Shown here one piece after another: positions 53,911 to 63,106 of a DNA stretch of 64,000 bases. The DNA is taken from positions 92,516 to 156,515 of the forward strand of contig NZ_AOIV01000027.1 in the NCBI RefSeq assembly GCF_000337095.1. Direction: 5' to 3'. The notes beneath the pieces are model-generated. The model searched no databases and had not been told where the DNA came from. It saw only the letters and a list, made by a program, of their open reading frames with translations. Origin of the DNA: Halogeometricum pallidum JCM 14848. Its GTDB lineage: Archaea > Halobacteriota > Halobacteria > Halobacteriales > Haloferacaceae. Position 1 is the stretch's first letter. Every line of letters begins with the position of its first letter. Made by a program: the position numbers and the translations under genes.

Positions 53911-56634
53911 CTACTCCCGCCCGTCCAACCGCTCCTGCCACTCCTGCACGCGCCCCATCAGTTCCAGCGGCGACGTGTCGTTGACGTCCGTCCCGCGCAG
54001 TTCGTCGAGAACCGCGTCGAGTTCGGGGTCGACGGAGTCGGCAGGGTCGCCGGACCCCCCTTCCGCGCCGCCGCGAAGTGCGCCCTCCGACCCGCTGTTC
54101 GCCGCCCCGCGCGACCGCTGAACCGCGGCCGCCTCGCCGTTCTCGCCGTCGCCGCTTTCGCCCCCGCCGAACTGGCCGGAGGAGAGGTCGAACACCGCCT
54201 GCACGGGTTCGCTCCTCCCGCCGCCCTTCGCCTCGATGGCCTTCTCGGCGCGGAGTTTCGCCAGCACGTCGTCCGCGCGGGAGACGACGGGGTCGGGAAC
54301 GCCGGCGAGGTCGGCCACGTGGATGCCGTACGAGCGGTCGGTCGGTCCCTCCTGCACCGTCCGCAGGAACGTCACGTCGCCGTCTCGCTCTTCCGCGGCG
54401 ACGTGGACGTTCGCCACCCGGTCGAGGTGGTCCGCCAGCGACGTGAGTTCGTGGTAGTGCGTGGCGAACAGCGTCTTCGCCTTCACCTCGTTGTGGAGAT
54501 ACTCCGTGGCGGCCCACGCGATGGAGATACCGTCGTACGTCGCCGTCCCGCGACCCACCTCGTCGAGGATGACCAGCGAGTCCTCCGTCGCCGAGTGGAG
54601 GATGTTCGAGAGCTCCTGCATCTCCACCATGAACGTCGAACGCCCCTGCGCCAGTTCGTCCAGCGCGCCGACTCGGGTGTAGATGCCGTCGACGACGCCT
54701 ATCTCGGCCGACCGCGCGGGGACGAAGCTCCCCACCTGCGCGAGCAGGACGATGAGGGCCGCCTGCCGCATGTACGTCGACTTCCCGCTCATGTTCGGTC
54801 CGGTGACGATGAGGAAGCCGCGTTCGCTATCCATACTGAGGTCGTTCGGGACGAACTCCGTCGTCCGCTCGACGACGGGGTGGCGGCCCGCCTCGATGCG
54901 GAGCGGCCCCGATTCGACCAGCGTCGGGCGCACCCAGTCGTTGCCGGCGGCGTGCGTCGCCAGCGAGGCGAGCACGTCTATCTCGGCCAGCGCGCGCCCC
55001 ACGTCCTGCAGGAGTTCGGCCGCCTCGGCGACGCGTTCGCGCAGGTCACAGAAGAGTTCGTACTCCAACTCGCCGCGGGACTCCTCCAGCCGCAGGATGT
55101 CACGCTCTCGCTCCTCCAGTTCCTCGGTGACGAACCGCTTGGAGTTCTTCAGCGTCTTTATCTCGCGGTAGTGCTCGGGCACCTCGTCGGCCACGGACTT
55201 GCCGACCTGGATGTAGTAGCCGTCGGTCTTGTTTCGGTCGACGGTGACGTGCGAGAGGCCGTGCTCGCGCTTCTCCCGGTCGGCCAGCGTGTCTATCCAG
55301 CGTTCGGCCTCCTCGTGACTGTCGATGAGTTCGTCGAGTTCGTCGTCGTAGCCTCGTTTGAACAGGCCGCCCTGTCGCACCGTCTTCGGCGGGTCCTCCG
55401 CGAGGGCCGCCGCGAGTTCGTCGCACAGGGCCGCCGCCGCCTCGCGGTTCGGTCGGGCCACCACGTCCGCGAGGGGGGAGTCGGCCAGCGGTCCATCCTC
55501 TATCGCCTCGGCGACGGCGGGGAGCACGGCGAGGGTGTCGCGCACCGAAAGCAGGTCGTTCGCGCCCGCGCTTCCGGAGGCGGCGCGTGCGGCGAGGCGT
55601 TCGAGGTCGTAGGCGCCGTCCAGTACGTCGCGGACGCGTTCGCGCGCGAGGGCTTCCCGCGCCAGCGCCGAGACGGCGTCGAGTCGGCGTTCGAGTTCCT
55701 CCCGTCGGCGGTGCGGCCGGGTGACCCACTCGCGGAGGAGGCGCCCGCCCGGACTCGTCACCGTGTGGTCGATGGCGTCCACGAGCGTTCCCTCCGTCCC
55801 CCCGTGCATCGTCTCCGTCAGTTCGAGGTTGCGCTGCGTCGTCGCGTCGAGTTCGAGGTGGTCGCGCGTCTCGTAGGTCCGCAGGCGGGTCATCGACCGG
55901 CGGACCCCCGTGCCCGTCTCCTCGACGTACCGGAGGAGGGCGCCCGCGGCGCGGACGGCCAACTCGGAGTCGAGACCCACGCTCGAAAGCGTCTCGCGGC
56001 CGAACTGCTCGCGGACGACGTGTCTCGCCCGGCCGGGCGCGAAGGCGTCCGCCTCGAACAGCGACAGCGAGGCGTCCGTCTCCTCGCGGAGGCGGCGCAG
56101 GAACTCGTCGTCGCTCCGGACCGTCGGACCGGGGAGCAGTTCGACGGGCGCGAAGCGGTACAGCTCCGAGTGGGCCGCGTCGGCGTCGGCCGTCTCGGTG
56201 ACGAAGAACTGGCCCGTGGTCACGTCGGCGAACGCGAGGCCCACCCCGTCGCCGCCCTCCTCGGAGACGACGGCGGCGATGTAGCGCGCCTCGGCGTCGG
56301 ACGTCTCCAACAGCGTTCCCGGCGTGACGACGCGCGTTACCTTCCGGTAGTGGCCGCCGCCGTCGTCGTCGAACTGGTCGGCCACGGCCACCCGGTAGCC
56401 GCGTTCGACGAGCACCTTCAGGTACGGGGTGAGGTCGTCCACCGGCACGCCGGCCATCGGGTACGACGATCCGTGCGAGGACTTCTTCGACACCTTCAGG
56501 TCCAACTCCTCGGCCACCAACTCCGCGTCGTCGGCGAAAAATTCGTAGAAGTCGCCGCATTGCATCGTCAGGATATCCGCCTCCGTGTCGGACTTCAAAG
56601 AGAGAAACTCCCCGACGATTCCCTGCGAGGTCAT
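53911..56634 (-). CDS. mutS: DNA mismatch repair protein MutS
   Basis: This 907-residue protein is MutS1. Its mismatch-reading wedge GDFYEFFADDAELVAEELDLKVS (about 27-49, F-x-E) begins the N-terminal domain. The connector, lever and clamp regions follow (to about 570), then the ATPase domain with Walker A IVTGPNMSGKSTYMRQ (about 605-620), STFMVEMQE, and Walker B SLVILDEVGRGTATYDG, and the HTH end SYGIHVADLAGVPDPVVSRA. An acidic linker of about 60 residues (about 800-860) precedes the C-terminal helix. It begins 238 bp after the next gene's stop with a TATA-like TTTTATCG about 27 bp upstream of ATG 56634. Confidence 0.96.
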   Translation of the reverse strand: MTSQGIVGEFLSLKSDTEADILTMQCGDFYEFFADDAELVAEELDLKVSKKSSHGSSYPMAGVPVDDLTPYLKVLVERGYRVAVADQFDDDGGGHYRKVTRVVTPGTLLETSDAEARYIAAVVSEEGGDGVGLAFADVTTGQFFVTETADADAAHSELYRFAPVELLPGPTVRSDDEFLRRLREETDASLSLFEADAFAPGRARHVVREQFGRETLSSVGLDSELAVRAAGALLRYVEETGTGVRRSMTRLRTYETRDHLELDATTQRNLELTETMHGGTEGTLVDAIDHTVTSPGGRLLREWVTRPHRRREELERRLDAVSALAREALARERVRDVLDGAYDLERLAARAASGSAGANDLLSVRDTLAVLPAVAEAIEDGPLADSPLADVVARPNREAAAALCDELAAALAEDPPKTVRQGGLFKRGYDDELDELIDSHEEAERWIDTLADREKREHGLSHVTVDRNKTDGYYIQVGKSVADEVPEHYREIKTLKNSKRFVTEELEERERDILRLEESRGELEYELFCDLRERVAEAAELLQDVGRALAEIDVLASLATHAAGNDWVRPTLVESGPLRIEAGRHPVVERTTEFVPNDLSMDSERGFLIVTGPNMSGKSTYMRQAALIVLLAQVGSFVPARSAEIGVVDGIYTRVGALDELAQGRSTFMVEMQELSNILHSATEDSLVILDEVGRGTATYDGISIAWAATEYLHNEVKAKTLFATHYHELTSLADHLDRVANVHVAAEERDGDVTFLRTVQEGPTDRSYGIHVADLAGVPDPVVSRADDVLAKLRAEKAIEAKGGGRSEPVQAVFDLSSGQFGGGESGDGENGEAAAVQRSRGAANSGSEGALRGGAEGGSGDPADSVDPELDAVLDELRGTDVNDTSPLELMGRVQEWQERLDGRE

Positions 56635-56873
56635 ATCCCTCTCTCCGCGTCGCGGCCGATAAAACGCTGCGGTCTGCGGGACCCGGAGACCCTCTCGCCG
56701 ACCGAACGTTCAAGCGCGATGAGGGGGCCATCTCCGCCGTGATGTGATAGTCGCCGCGGACGGGCGCGCGGAGCGCGGCACACCTGTTCGCGGACGCGTG
56801 GTGCCGCCGTGTTCGCCACTCGCGTCAGCCGTGCGCGCCTCGCTCGTTCGAAGCGGTCCGTCAAACAGGTCGT
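56635..56873. promoter_or_regulatory. mutS upstream region
   Basis: Contains the TATA-like CGATAAAACG (minus-strand TTTTATCG) at 56659-56668, spaced about 27 bp from the mutS start. Otherwise nothing recognisable. Confidence 0.45.
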
Positions 56874-57212
56874 TTAGACGGGGTCGTCCGGGTCGTGTCG
56901 CTGCTGCATCCGCTCGGCCTCCGTGCGGTACCGCTCCCGCGTCTCGGCGTCATCGACCGCGGAGAGGCGTGCCGTCGGTACCTCTCTGGCCGCCGTGACC
57001 TCCGGTCCGGGACTGTTCCCGTAGCGGTTGAACGCCCACTCCTTCCGCAGGGCGCGTACTCCGTCCGGCGTCGCGTACACCACGACGAGGATGTTCGGCG
57101 AGTCCTCGGAGTACGTCCGTTCGACCATCCACACCCGCGTCTCCCCGCGGTCGCCGTCCGTCCGCGTCGCCTCCGACGTCGTGTCTGTCTTTGACATCGC
57201 GTCTGTTTCCAT
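56874..57212 (-). CDS. Unknown 112-aa protein
   Basis: This soluble protein starts METDAMSKTDTTSEA or MSKTD at 57197. Its middle, VWMVERTYSEDSPNILVVVYATPDGVRALRKEWAFNRYG (about 28-66), is strand-helix and the tail RYRTEAERMQQRHDP is helical. No cofactor or DNA-binding motif is seen. It lies between mutS and the transducer, on the mutS strand, and may be an independent gene. Confidence 0.65.
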   Translation of the reverse strand: METDAMSKTDTTSEATRTDGDRGETRVWMVERTYSEDSPNILVVVYATPDGVRALRKEWAFNRYGNSPGPEVTAAREVPTARLSAVDDAETRERYRTEAERMQQRHDPDDPV

Positions 57213-57396
57213 GCTGGTACGGACGCGTCCCCGGGCAATAGCCGCTGTAAGCGGTTCTCTCCCGACGAGAATCGGTCGCGTCGGTGAGAGCGACCGAGGT
57301 CGGTGGTCGTCGGGCACTCCGAAGACGTGACCGCGAAGTATCAATAATGAAAATTAGTGGGACACTCTTATCAACGTTCTGTTGGAATCGGAGATA

Positions 57397-59019
57397 ATGT
57401 CGAATTCGTTGCTCACCCGACTCTCGGACGCACTCCCGGTGGGCGGCGGTGACCCCCGCTCCGGCGGCGGAACCGCTACCGACGCCTCGGAGACGGTCGC
57501 CGGCGTCGCGCGTTCGCTGACCAGCGCACAACTGCTCGACGGTATCGGCGCCCCGACGTTCGCGCTCGACGCCGAGGGAACCGTCGTCGCGTGGAACCGT
57601 CAGATAGCGGCGCTCACCGCCGTGCCCTCGTCGGAGGCGCTCGGCTCTCGGCACGCCAGCGAGGCGTTCTACCCCGACGGCCGGCGGGCCAAGACGCTGG
57701 CGGACAAGGTGCTCGAAGCGCCGACCGACGCCGACGAGGTGTTCGGCGTGCCGGCCACGGGCGACGGCGGGTTCGAGGATTCGAGCACGATGGTGACCGG
57801 CGACGGCGTCGAACGACACATCCGGTTCGTCGCCCGCCCCGTCTTCGAGCGGGGCGAACTCGCCGCCGTGATCGAGACCATCTACGACCGCACCGACGTG
57901 GTCGCCCGCGAGCGTGCGTCGACGCGACTCGTCGACGAACTGCTCGACACCGTCGGCGCACTCGCGGACGGCGACCTGTCGGCGCGCATCGAGTTCGAGG
58001 ACGACGGCGGGCACCTCCCCGAGACGACGCTCTGCGTCGTACCGGAGTTCAACTCGATGGCCGACCGCTTCGAGCGACTGGCCGACGAGGTGGACGAGAC
58101 CGCGGTCCGCCTCGGCGAGGCCATCGAACGCGCCGCGGACGCCGCGACGCGCATCGACTCTCGCGCCACCGCCCAGGCCGAACTGCTCGATACGGGCGCC
58201 GCCGAGATGGAGGATCTCTCGGCGAGCATGGAGGAGATAGCCGCCACCTCCGACGAGGTCGCCACCTCGGCCGCGCAGGCGCAGGCGGCCGCCGAGGACG
58301 CCCGCGGGGCCGGCGAGTCCGTCCGCGCGGCGACGGACAACGTCGTCGGCATCTCCGAGGACCTGCTGGAGACGGTCTCCGAACTCGACGAACAGATGGG
58401 CACCATCGAAGAGGTCGTCGAGGTCATCGCCGAGGTGGCCGACCGGACGAACCTCCTCGCCCTGAACGCCAACATCGAGGCGGCCCGCGCCGGCGAGGCC
58501 GGTTCGGGCTTCGCCGTCGTCGCGGACGAGGTGAAGCAACTCGCCAACCAGACGCACGAGCACACCGAAGACATCGCCCGGAGTATCGCCGAGATACGCG
58601 AACAGGCCGACGAGACCGTCGACGCCTCCACGCAGTCCCACGAGCAGGTTCAGGTCGCCTCGGGTGAGATAGCGGACGTGTTGACCGCGCTCGACGAGAT
58701 AGCCGAGGCGACGAGCGCCGGCGCCGACGGCATCGCCGAAGTCGCCCGCGCGACGGACGGGCAGGCGACGAACATCGAGGAGGTGACGACGACCATCCAG
58801 AGCGCCCAGTCGCACGCCTTCGACGCCCGAGACACGTCGAACGAGGTAACCGACGCCACGGCCGACCAGACGGTGGCGCTCGGCGAACTGACCGACCGCG
58901 TCGCGCGCCTCTGCGGCGGCGACGTGGAGGCGTCGTTCGACCCCGAGGCGCGCGAGGTCAGTGAATCCGATCCCGCCCAGACCGCACGACTCGAGTCGAT
59001 TCGACCGACCGACGACTAG
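57397..59019 (+). CDS. Soluble transducer (methyl-accepting chemotaxis protein) with PAS domain
   Basis: This 540-residue protein has no transmembrane segment. An N-terminal PAS-like domain (about 45-165: [29 protein letters not shown]) is followed by a HAMP-like stretch (about 175-230) and the long antiparallel coiled-coil signalling domain. The conserved hairpin tip is [41 protein letters not shown] (about 345-385). Soluble transducers of this kind sense cytoplasmic signals and act on CheA. ATG 57397 is preferred to a TTG at 57382. No che genes are in the window. Confidence 0.9.
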   Translation: MSNSLLTRLSDALPVGGGDPRSGGGTATDASETVAGVARSLTSAQLLDGIGAPTFALDAEGTVVAWNRQIAALTAVPSSEALGSRHASEAFYPDGRRAKTLADKVLEAPTDADEVFGVPATGDGGFEDSSTMVTGDGVERHIRFVARPVFERGELAAVIETIYDRTDVVARERASTRLVDELLDTVGALADGDLSARIEFEDDGGHLPETTLCVVPEFNSMADRFERLADEVDETAVRLGEAIERAADAATRIDSRATAQAELLDTGAAEMEDLSASMEEIAATSDEVATSAAQAQAAAEDARGAGESVRAATDNVVGISEDLLETVSELDEQMGTIEEVVEVIAEVADRTNLLALNANIEAARAGEAGSGFAVVADEVKQLANQTHEHTEDIARSIAEIREQADETVDASTQSHEQVQVASGEIADVLTALDEIAEATSAGADGIAEVARATDGQATNIEEVTTTIQSAQSHAFDARDTSNEVTDATADQTVALGELTDRVARLCGGDVEASFDPEAREVSESDPAQTARLESIRPTDD

Positions 59020-59052
59020 CGACGACGGCGAGAACCGGAACCGACGAGTCGT

Positions 59053-59862
59053 CTATTCGACCGACACCGTACAGGCGTCGGTGTACTCGACACCCGCGAG
59101 GGAGTCGATGGGGTCCTCGCCGCACACCGGGCAGTCGGGGTTCCGTCGATAGGGAACCGTCTCGAACGTCATCTCCATCGCGTCGTAGAACAGGAGGCGG
59201 CCCGCGAGCGGTTCGCCCTCGCCGAGGACGAGTTTCACCGCCTCGGTCGCCTGAACACAGCCGACGGTCCCGGGGAGGACGCCGAGGACGCCCGTGGTCG
59301 CGCAGTCGGGTACGGTGCCGGGTTCGGGCGCCTCGGGGAACAGACACCGATAGCAGGGACCGTCGGGGACGAGCGTCGTCGCCTGCCCCTCGAACCGGTA
59401 GATGGCGCCGTGCGCGACGGGGATATCCCGAATCCGGCAGAAGTCGTTGACCAGAAACCGCGTCGGGAAGTTGTCCGAGGCGTCGACGACCACGTCGTAG
59501 TCGCCGAGGACGCCGACGTTCTCCTTTCGCAGTCGCGTCTCGTGGGTGTCGACGTCCACGTCGGGATTGAGGCCGCGGACGTAGTCGGCGGCGCTGTCGA
59601 CCTTCGGCCGCCCCACGTCGCTGTCGCGGTGTATCACCTGTCGCTGGAGGTTGCTCCGTTCGACGGCGTCGTCGTCGACGATTCCGAGGTGGCCGACGCC
59701 CGCCGCGGCGAGATACTCGATGGCGGGCGACCCGAGGCCGCCGGCGCCGACGACGAGCACCGAGGCGTCGAGCAATCGCTGCTGTCCCGGCGGCCCCACC
59801 TCGTCCATGATGATGTGTCTGGAGTACCGGTCCAGTTGGGTGGCGTCGAGAGAGAGACTCAT
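59053..59862 (-). CDS. ubaA: E1-like adenylyltransferase UbaA (SAMP-activating)
   Basis: This 269-residue protein is a ThiF/MoeB/E1-family enzyme. It has SRHIIMDEVGPPGQQRLLDASVLVVGAGGLGSPAIEYL (about 14-52) with the ATP loop GAGGLG, the Asp/Arg region IVDDDAVERSNLQRQVIH, the active Cys in VPDCATTGVLGVLPG (about 185-199), and two CxxC zinc pairs (CYRCLF, CPVCGE). In Haloferax UbaA activates ubiquitin-like SAMPs for protein modification and for sulfur transfer in tRNA thiolation and molybdopterin synthesis. It converges with the transducer. A rhodanese gene lies nearby. The start is ATG 59862. Confidence 0.94.
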   Translation of the reverse strand: MSLSLDATQLDRYSRHIIMDEVGPPGQQRLLDASVLVVGAGGLGSPAIEYLAAAGVGHLGIVDDDAVERSNLQRQVIHRDSDVGRPKVDSAADYVRGLNPDVDVDTHETRLRKENVGVLGDYDVVVDASDNFPTRFLVNDFCRIRDIPVAHGAIYRFEGQATTLVPDGPCYRCLFPEAPEPGTVPDCATTGVLGVLPGTVGCVQATEAVKLVLGEGEPLAGRLLFYDAMEMTFETVPYRRNPDCPVCGEDPIDSLAGVEYTDACTVSVE

Positions 59863-59992
59863 ACCGGATGTTGGTCGCTGCCGCGAATAAATCCGCGCCC
59901 GTCGGCAGGGGAATCGCGCGCTCGAACCGACGCGTTTCCCGTCCGGAAGACGACGGACAAGACTTACTACAGCCGTCTGATATGTTCCACGC

Positions 59993-61033
59993 GTGTCCCG
60001 CACACGACGAACCCTCCTCCGGACGACAGCGCTCGCTCTCGGCGGTTCGGCGCTCTCGTCGCTCGCCGGATGCCTCGGCGGGTCGACGGGTACCGCCGAG
60101 ACGGCCACCGACGACCCGACCACCGCAGCATCGACCGGTGACGGGGCCGACGGGACCGGAGACTCGTTCCGCGAGTGGCTCATCGATCCGACGAACACCC
60201 CGCTCAGAGACGGCTACGGCGTCGTCTACCACGACGTTGCGGGGATTCGCGACCGCCGCGACGCGATTCACGAGAACGCGTACGAACGGTTGCACGCCGA
60301 GATGTTCAGACCCGTTCCCGCGAGGGAACTGCTGGACCTCGGCGACGTGTCGACGACGCTCAGTCTCGACTTCGAGGCGAAGCTAGCGTTCGGGTCGTTC
60401 GACCCCGACGCGTTCGAGGAACGTCTCGCCGAGGAGTGGAACGCGCGGCCGACGCCGACCGGCCAGCCGACGACGGCGACGAGAACGCCGCCTCCGGAAC
60501 CCGAGCAGTACCGCGGATTCCGACTGTTCGGCGACCGACGCGTGTACGCCGTCTCCGAGGACGTCGTCCTCCTGGTCTCAACGATGCGCGACGGCGACTC
60601 GCTCGAACGCGCCAGAGCCATCCTCGACGCGAGACTCGACGGGGAGACCCGCTACCCCGACGGCAACGAGTACGTCGACGCGATGCTCGGTCTCGTCGAG
60701 GACACGCACGCGCTGACCTGTTACCCCGAGGCGATGGACGGGTCGACGTCGCGCGGCTTCCGGAAGGACGTCATCACGGGTGGCCTCAAGTCGTGGCTGT
60801 TCGGGTCCGAGACGACCGAGTTCACCTTCGCGTACACCTACCCCGACGCCGAGGCCGCGGGGGACTCCGATTTCGAGTCGTATCTGGAGTCGGACCGGTT
60901 CGACCCCTACGAGGGGCTGAACGTGGAGACGAACGGGAAGATGGTCTGGACCCTGGGGTCGATTCCGACCGAGGAGTTCGACTACCTCTCGCCGGGTGGT
61001 CCCGGCGACGGCGTCCACACGGAGAACGGGTAG
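59993..61033 (+). CDS. Unknown Tat-type lipoprotein
   Basis: This 346-residue secreted protein starts (GTG) RTRRTLLRTTALALGGSALSSLAGC, a Tat-like signal with lipobox LAGC, then a Thr/Ala/Asp linker to about 55. The body has LDDVSTTLSLDFEAKLAFGSFDPDAFEERLAEEW-like strand/helix features, RLFGDRRVYAVSEDVVLLVST, and THALTCYPEAMDGS with one Cys. No domain is recognised. It lies between ubaA and the rhodanese gene on the plus strand. Confidence 0.75.
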   Translation: MSRTRRTLLRTTALALGGSALSSLAGCLGGSTGTAETATDDPTTAASTGDGADGTGDSFREWLIDPTNTPLRDGYGVVYHDVAGIRDRRDAIHENAYERLHAEMFRPVPARELLDLGDVSTTLSLDFEAKLAFGSFDPDAFEERLAEEWNARPTPTGQPTTATRTPPPEPEQYRGFRLFGDRRVYAVSEDVVLLVSTMRDGDSLERARAILDARLDGETRYPDGNEYVDAMLGLVEDTHALTCYPEAMDGSTSRGFRKDVITGGLKSWLFGSETTEFTFAYTYPDAEAAGDSDFESYLESDRFDPYEGLNVETNGKMVWTLGSIPTEEFDYLSPGGPGDGVHTENG

Positions 61034-61125
61034 TCTCGCTCTCTCCCGTCGGCGTCCCCGTGAACGACCGTGAGGGAGGCTCCCGAACCGAAGACGGTTT
61101 CCGGCGTCGCCCGGCACCCGAACCC

Positions 61126-61446
61126 ATGGTGACGGAGACGACCCCCGATACGCTGGCGGCGAAACTCGAAGACGCGGATGCGGACATCACCGTCGTGGAC
61201 ATCCGTGACCCGTCCTCGTACACCGCCGAACATATCGAGGGGTCGGTGAACCTTCCGACCGACCGCCTCTCCTTGGCGAGCGTCGACTCCGAGTGGGGCG
61301 ACGACATCGTCGTCACCTGCTACATCGGACAGAGTTCCCGTCGGGTCGCGTCGATGCTCGACGCCCACCTCGACGCCGACGTGACCAGCCTCCGCGGCGG
61401 CTTCGACGCCTGGGACGGCCCCGTCGCGTCCGGACACGACGCCTGA
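61126..61446 (+). CDS. Single-domain rhodanese (sulfurtransferase)
   Basis: This 106-residue protein has the rhodanese fold: ITVVDIRDPSSYTAEHIEGSVNLP (about 18-42) and the active-site loop VVTCYIGQSSRRVA (about 63-76) with the reactive Cys, and the ending GGFDAWDGPV. It can carry a persulfide sulfur. GlpE-like in size. It may deliver sulfur to UbaA-linked SAMP pathways nearby; that is an inference. The ATG 61126 fits a strong start after the lipoprotein gene. Confidence 0.9.
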   Translation: MVTETTPDTLAAKLEDADADITVVDIRDPSSYTAEHIEGSVNLPTDRLSLASVDSEWGDDIVVTCYIGQSSRRVASMLDAHLDADVTSLRGGFDAWDGPVASGHDA

Positions 61447-61531
61447 GAGGCGCCGGACGCCGAACTCCGTTCTCGTTTCGCCTTCGAACGAGCGACCAGC
61501 GGACGCTTCGCTCGCGCCGTCGCGTCGCAAG

Positions 61532-61539
61532 AAAAAAAA
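61532..61539 (-). terminator. Poly-U terminator of the L15e gene
   Basis: On the minus strand, a run of eight T lies 28 bp after the L15e stop (61567), the usual form of an archaeal intrinsic terminator. No stem is needed in archaea. Confidence 0.7.
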
Positions 61540-61566
61540 TCGGCTCTCGGCCCGTCGCGAGGCGGC

Positions 61567-62157
61567 TTACTTGCCGCGGCGTCGACCGCTGCCGATGCTG
61601 GGTCGCGTGTGCTCGGCGCCCTTGCCGCGGGTCTTGAGACCACGGTTGGACGTGCCGGCGTTCGTCAGGCCGCGGAAGGCGCGTCCCTTGTGGTCGTCGC
61701 TGCAGATCCAGTTGAGGTCGTCGTCGTTCTGGATGGCCGCGTGTTCGGGGTCGACCATGATCACTTCGTGCCACTTCTGGGAGCCGTCCTCGCCGACCCA
61801 GTAGGAGTTGAGCACGCGCAGGTTCGGGTGCTTGCGCGAGGCGCGTTCCTCGGCGATGCGCTGGATGCTCTTGCGGCGACCGATGCGGTTGACGCCCTGC
61901 CGCTTCGAGCGACGGCCGGCCTTGTGGCGCTGTTTGCGCGCGCCGCCCTTGCGGACGGAGACGCGGGCCACGATAATGCCCTGCTTGGCCTTGTAGCCGA
62001 GTTCGCGCGCCTTGTCGAGGCGCGTCGGGTGGTCGACGCGGACGATGGCGCCCTGGTCGCGCCACTCCTGCTTTCGCTGCCACTGTAGTTCGGCGACTTT
62101 GCCGTCGCCGGGGTTCTTCCACGCGTCTTTGATGTGGGAATAGAAGCTTCGTGCCAT
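61567..62157 (-). CDS. rpl15e: 50S ribosomal protein L15e
   Basis: This 196-residue ribosomal protein starts MARSFYSHIKDAWKNPGDGKVAELQWQRKQEWRDQG. Signatures include ARELGYKAKQGIIVARVSVRKGGARKQRHKAGRRSKR (about 50-85), RKSIQRIAEERASRKHPNLRVLNSYWVGEDG and GLTNAGTSNRGLKTRGKGAEHTRPS at the end. Length and motifs match L15e. It is basic, normal for ribosomal proteins. ATG 62157 is preferred to a 17-residue in-frame extension. Confidence 0.97.
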   Translation of the reverse strand: MARSFYSHIKDAWKNPGDGKVAELQWQRKQEWRDQGAIVRVDHPTRLDKARELGYKAKQGIIVARVSVRKGGARKQRHKAGRRSKRQGVNRIGRRKSIQRIAEERASRKHPNLRVLNSYWVGEDGSQKWHEVIMVDPEHAAIQNDDDLNWICSDDHKGRAFRGLTNAGTSNRGLKTRGKGAEHTRPSIGSGRRRGK

Positions 62158-62346
62158 AGTTTCACCACGGGCGCTTGCGATTCGGAGGCGCTCTACCGTC
62201 GACCGCACTCCACATGTCGTCCCGAGTGCTCGGGTGCCCGCTGGCGTCCCGTCTGACCAGCGAGTTGCCGACTCTACCGTCGGTTCGCCTTTAACGACTT
62301 CGAATCGGTCGACGCCGTGCCGAGGCGTGACAGTGTCGGGTGGGGC

Positions 62347-62850
62347 TCAGACGTCGAACGGCGGCGGGGCGAGCAGTTCGACGTCCGACTTCGCCACGAA
62401 CGCGTCGAGGCGGGCCAATTCGTCCTCGTCCGGGCCGTCGGCGGGCACCGTCGCCTCCGAAACGCGCGTTCCCACCTCGCGGAACATCGTCTCTCCCGGC
62501 GAGACGAACAGCAGCACTCGGGTGCCGTCGGCGGCGATGCGGAAGGCGTGGGGGACGTTTCGCGGCGCGAACACGGTGTCGCCCGGTCCCGCGGACAGCA
62601 GGTCACCGTCCGCGAACAGTTCCACCGCGCCGTCGAGGACGTACCAGAGTTCGTCCGTCGACCGGTGGACGTGCAGCGGCGTCACCACCCGGTTCTCGTC
62701 GCCCCGGCGCTCGACCATCTCGAACGCCCCGCCAGCCTCCTCGCTCGTCACCTTCCGAAGTGCCAACGCGCCCAGCGCGTGGTACGCCTCGCCCTCGTCC
62801 CGCCGGCGGACGAACGTCCGCGGCCCGTCTCCGTCTCCCGTGCCAGTCAC
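62347..62850 (-). CDS. Cupin-domain protein
   Basis: This 167-residue protein has a single cupin fold with metal ligands HVHRSTDELWYVLDGAVELFADGD (His, His and Glu in order) and PHAFRIAADGTRVLLFVSPGE (third His). The first 50 residues are a strand-rich start. It resembles dioxygenase- or isomerase-type cupins or storage-like small cupins. GTG 62850 (VTGTGDGDGP) is preferred; a TTG start at 62871 adds seven residues. The gene stands alone. Substrate unknown. Confidence 0.82.
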   Translation of the reverse strand: MTGTGDGDGPRTFVRRRDEGEAYHALGALALRKVTSEEAGGAFEMVERRGDENRVVTPLHVHRSTDELWYVLDGAVELFADGDLLSAGPGDTVFAPRNVPHAFRIAADGTRVLLFVSPGETMFREVGTRVSEATVPADGPDEDELARLDAFVAKSDVELLAPPPFDV

Positions 62851-63074
62851 TCTCTTGCGATACGCGTCCAAGGGCTAAAGCGTGGTCGGATATGCGCCGA
62901 GACCAGAGCGTAGACGGGGTCGAGCGCACAGGATGACTTCGGCACGACTCCGCGACGGTGACGTTCGAGGGATTGATGCCCTCATCCTCCGGTGTGACTG
63001 AGACGTCCGGGGATCGAACCGAGAGGCCGACCGTCTCGCCCGGCGAAACGCCGTCGTTCCGGGCCGTAGCCCAC

Positions 63075-63082
63075 AGTATAAG
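63075..63082 (+). promoter_or_regulatory. TATA box of trmB
   Basis: AGTATAAG is centred about 27-29 bp before the trmB ATG (63107), again fitting a leaderless mRNA. Confidence 0.55.
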
Positions 63083-63106
63083 TGACCGTGTTCTGCATGT
63101 ATCCTC

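Noticed and set aside
54319-56742. 807-codon plus-strand frame over mutS
   Set aside because: Shadow frame caused by GC-rich third positions; mutS on the minus strand is unmistakable.
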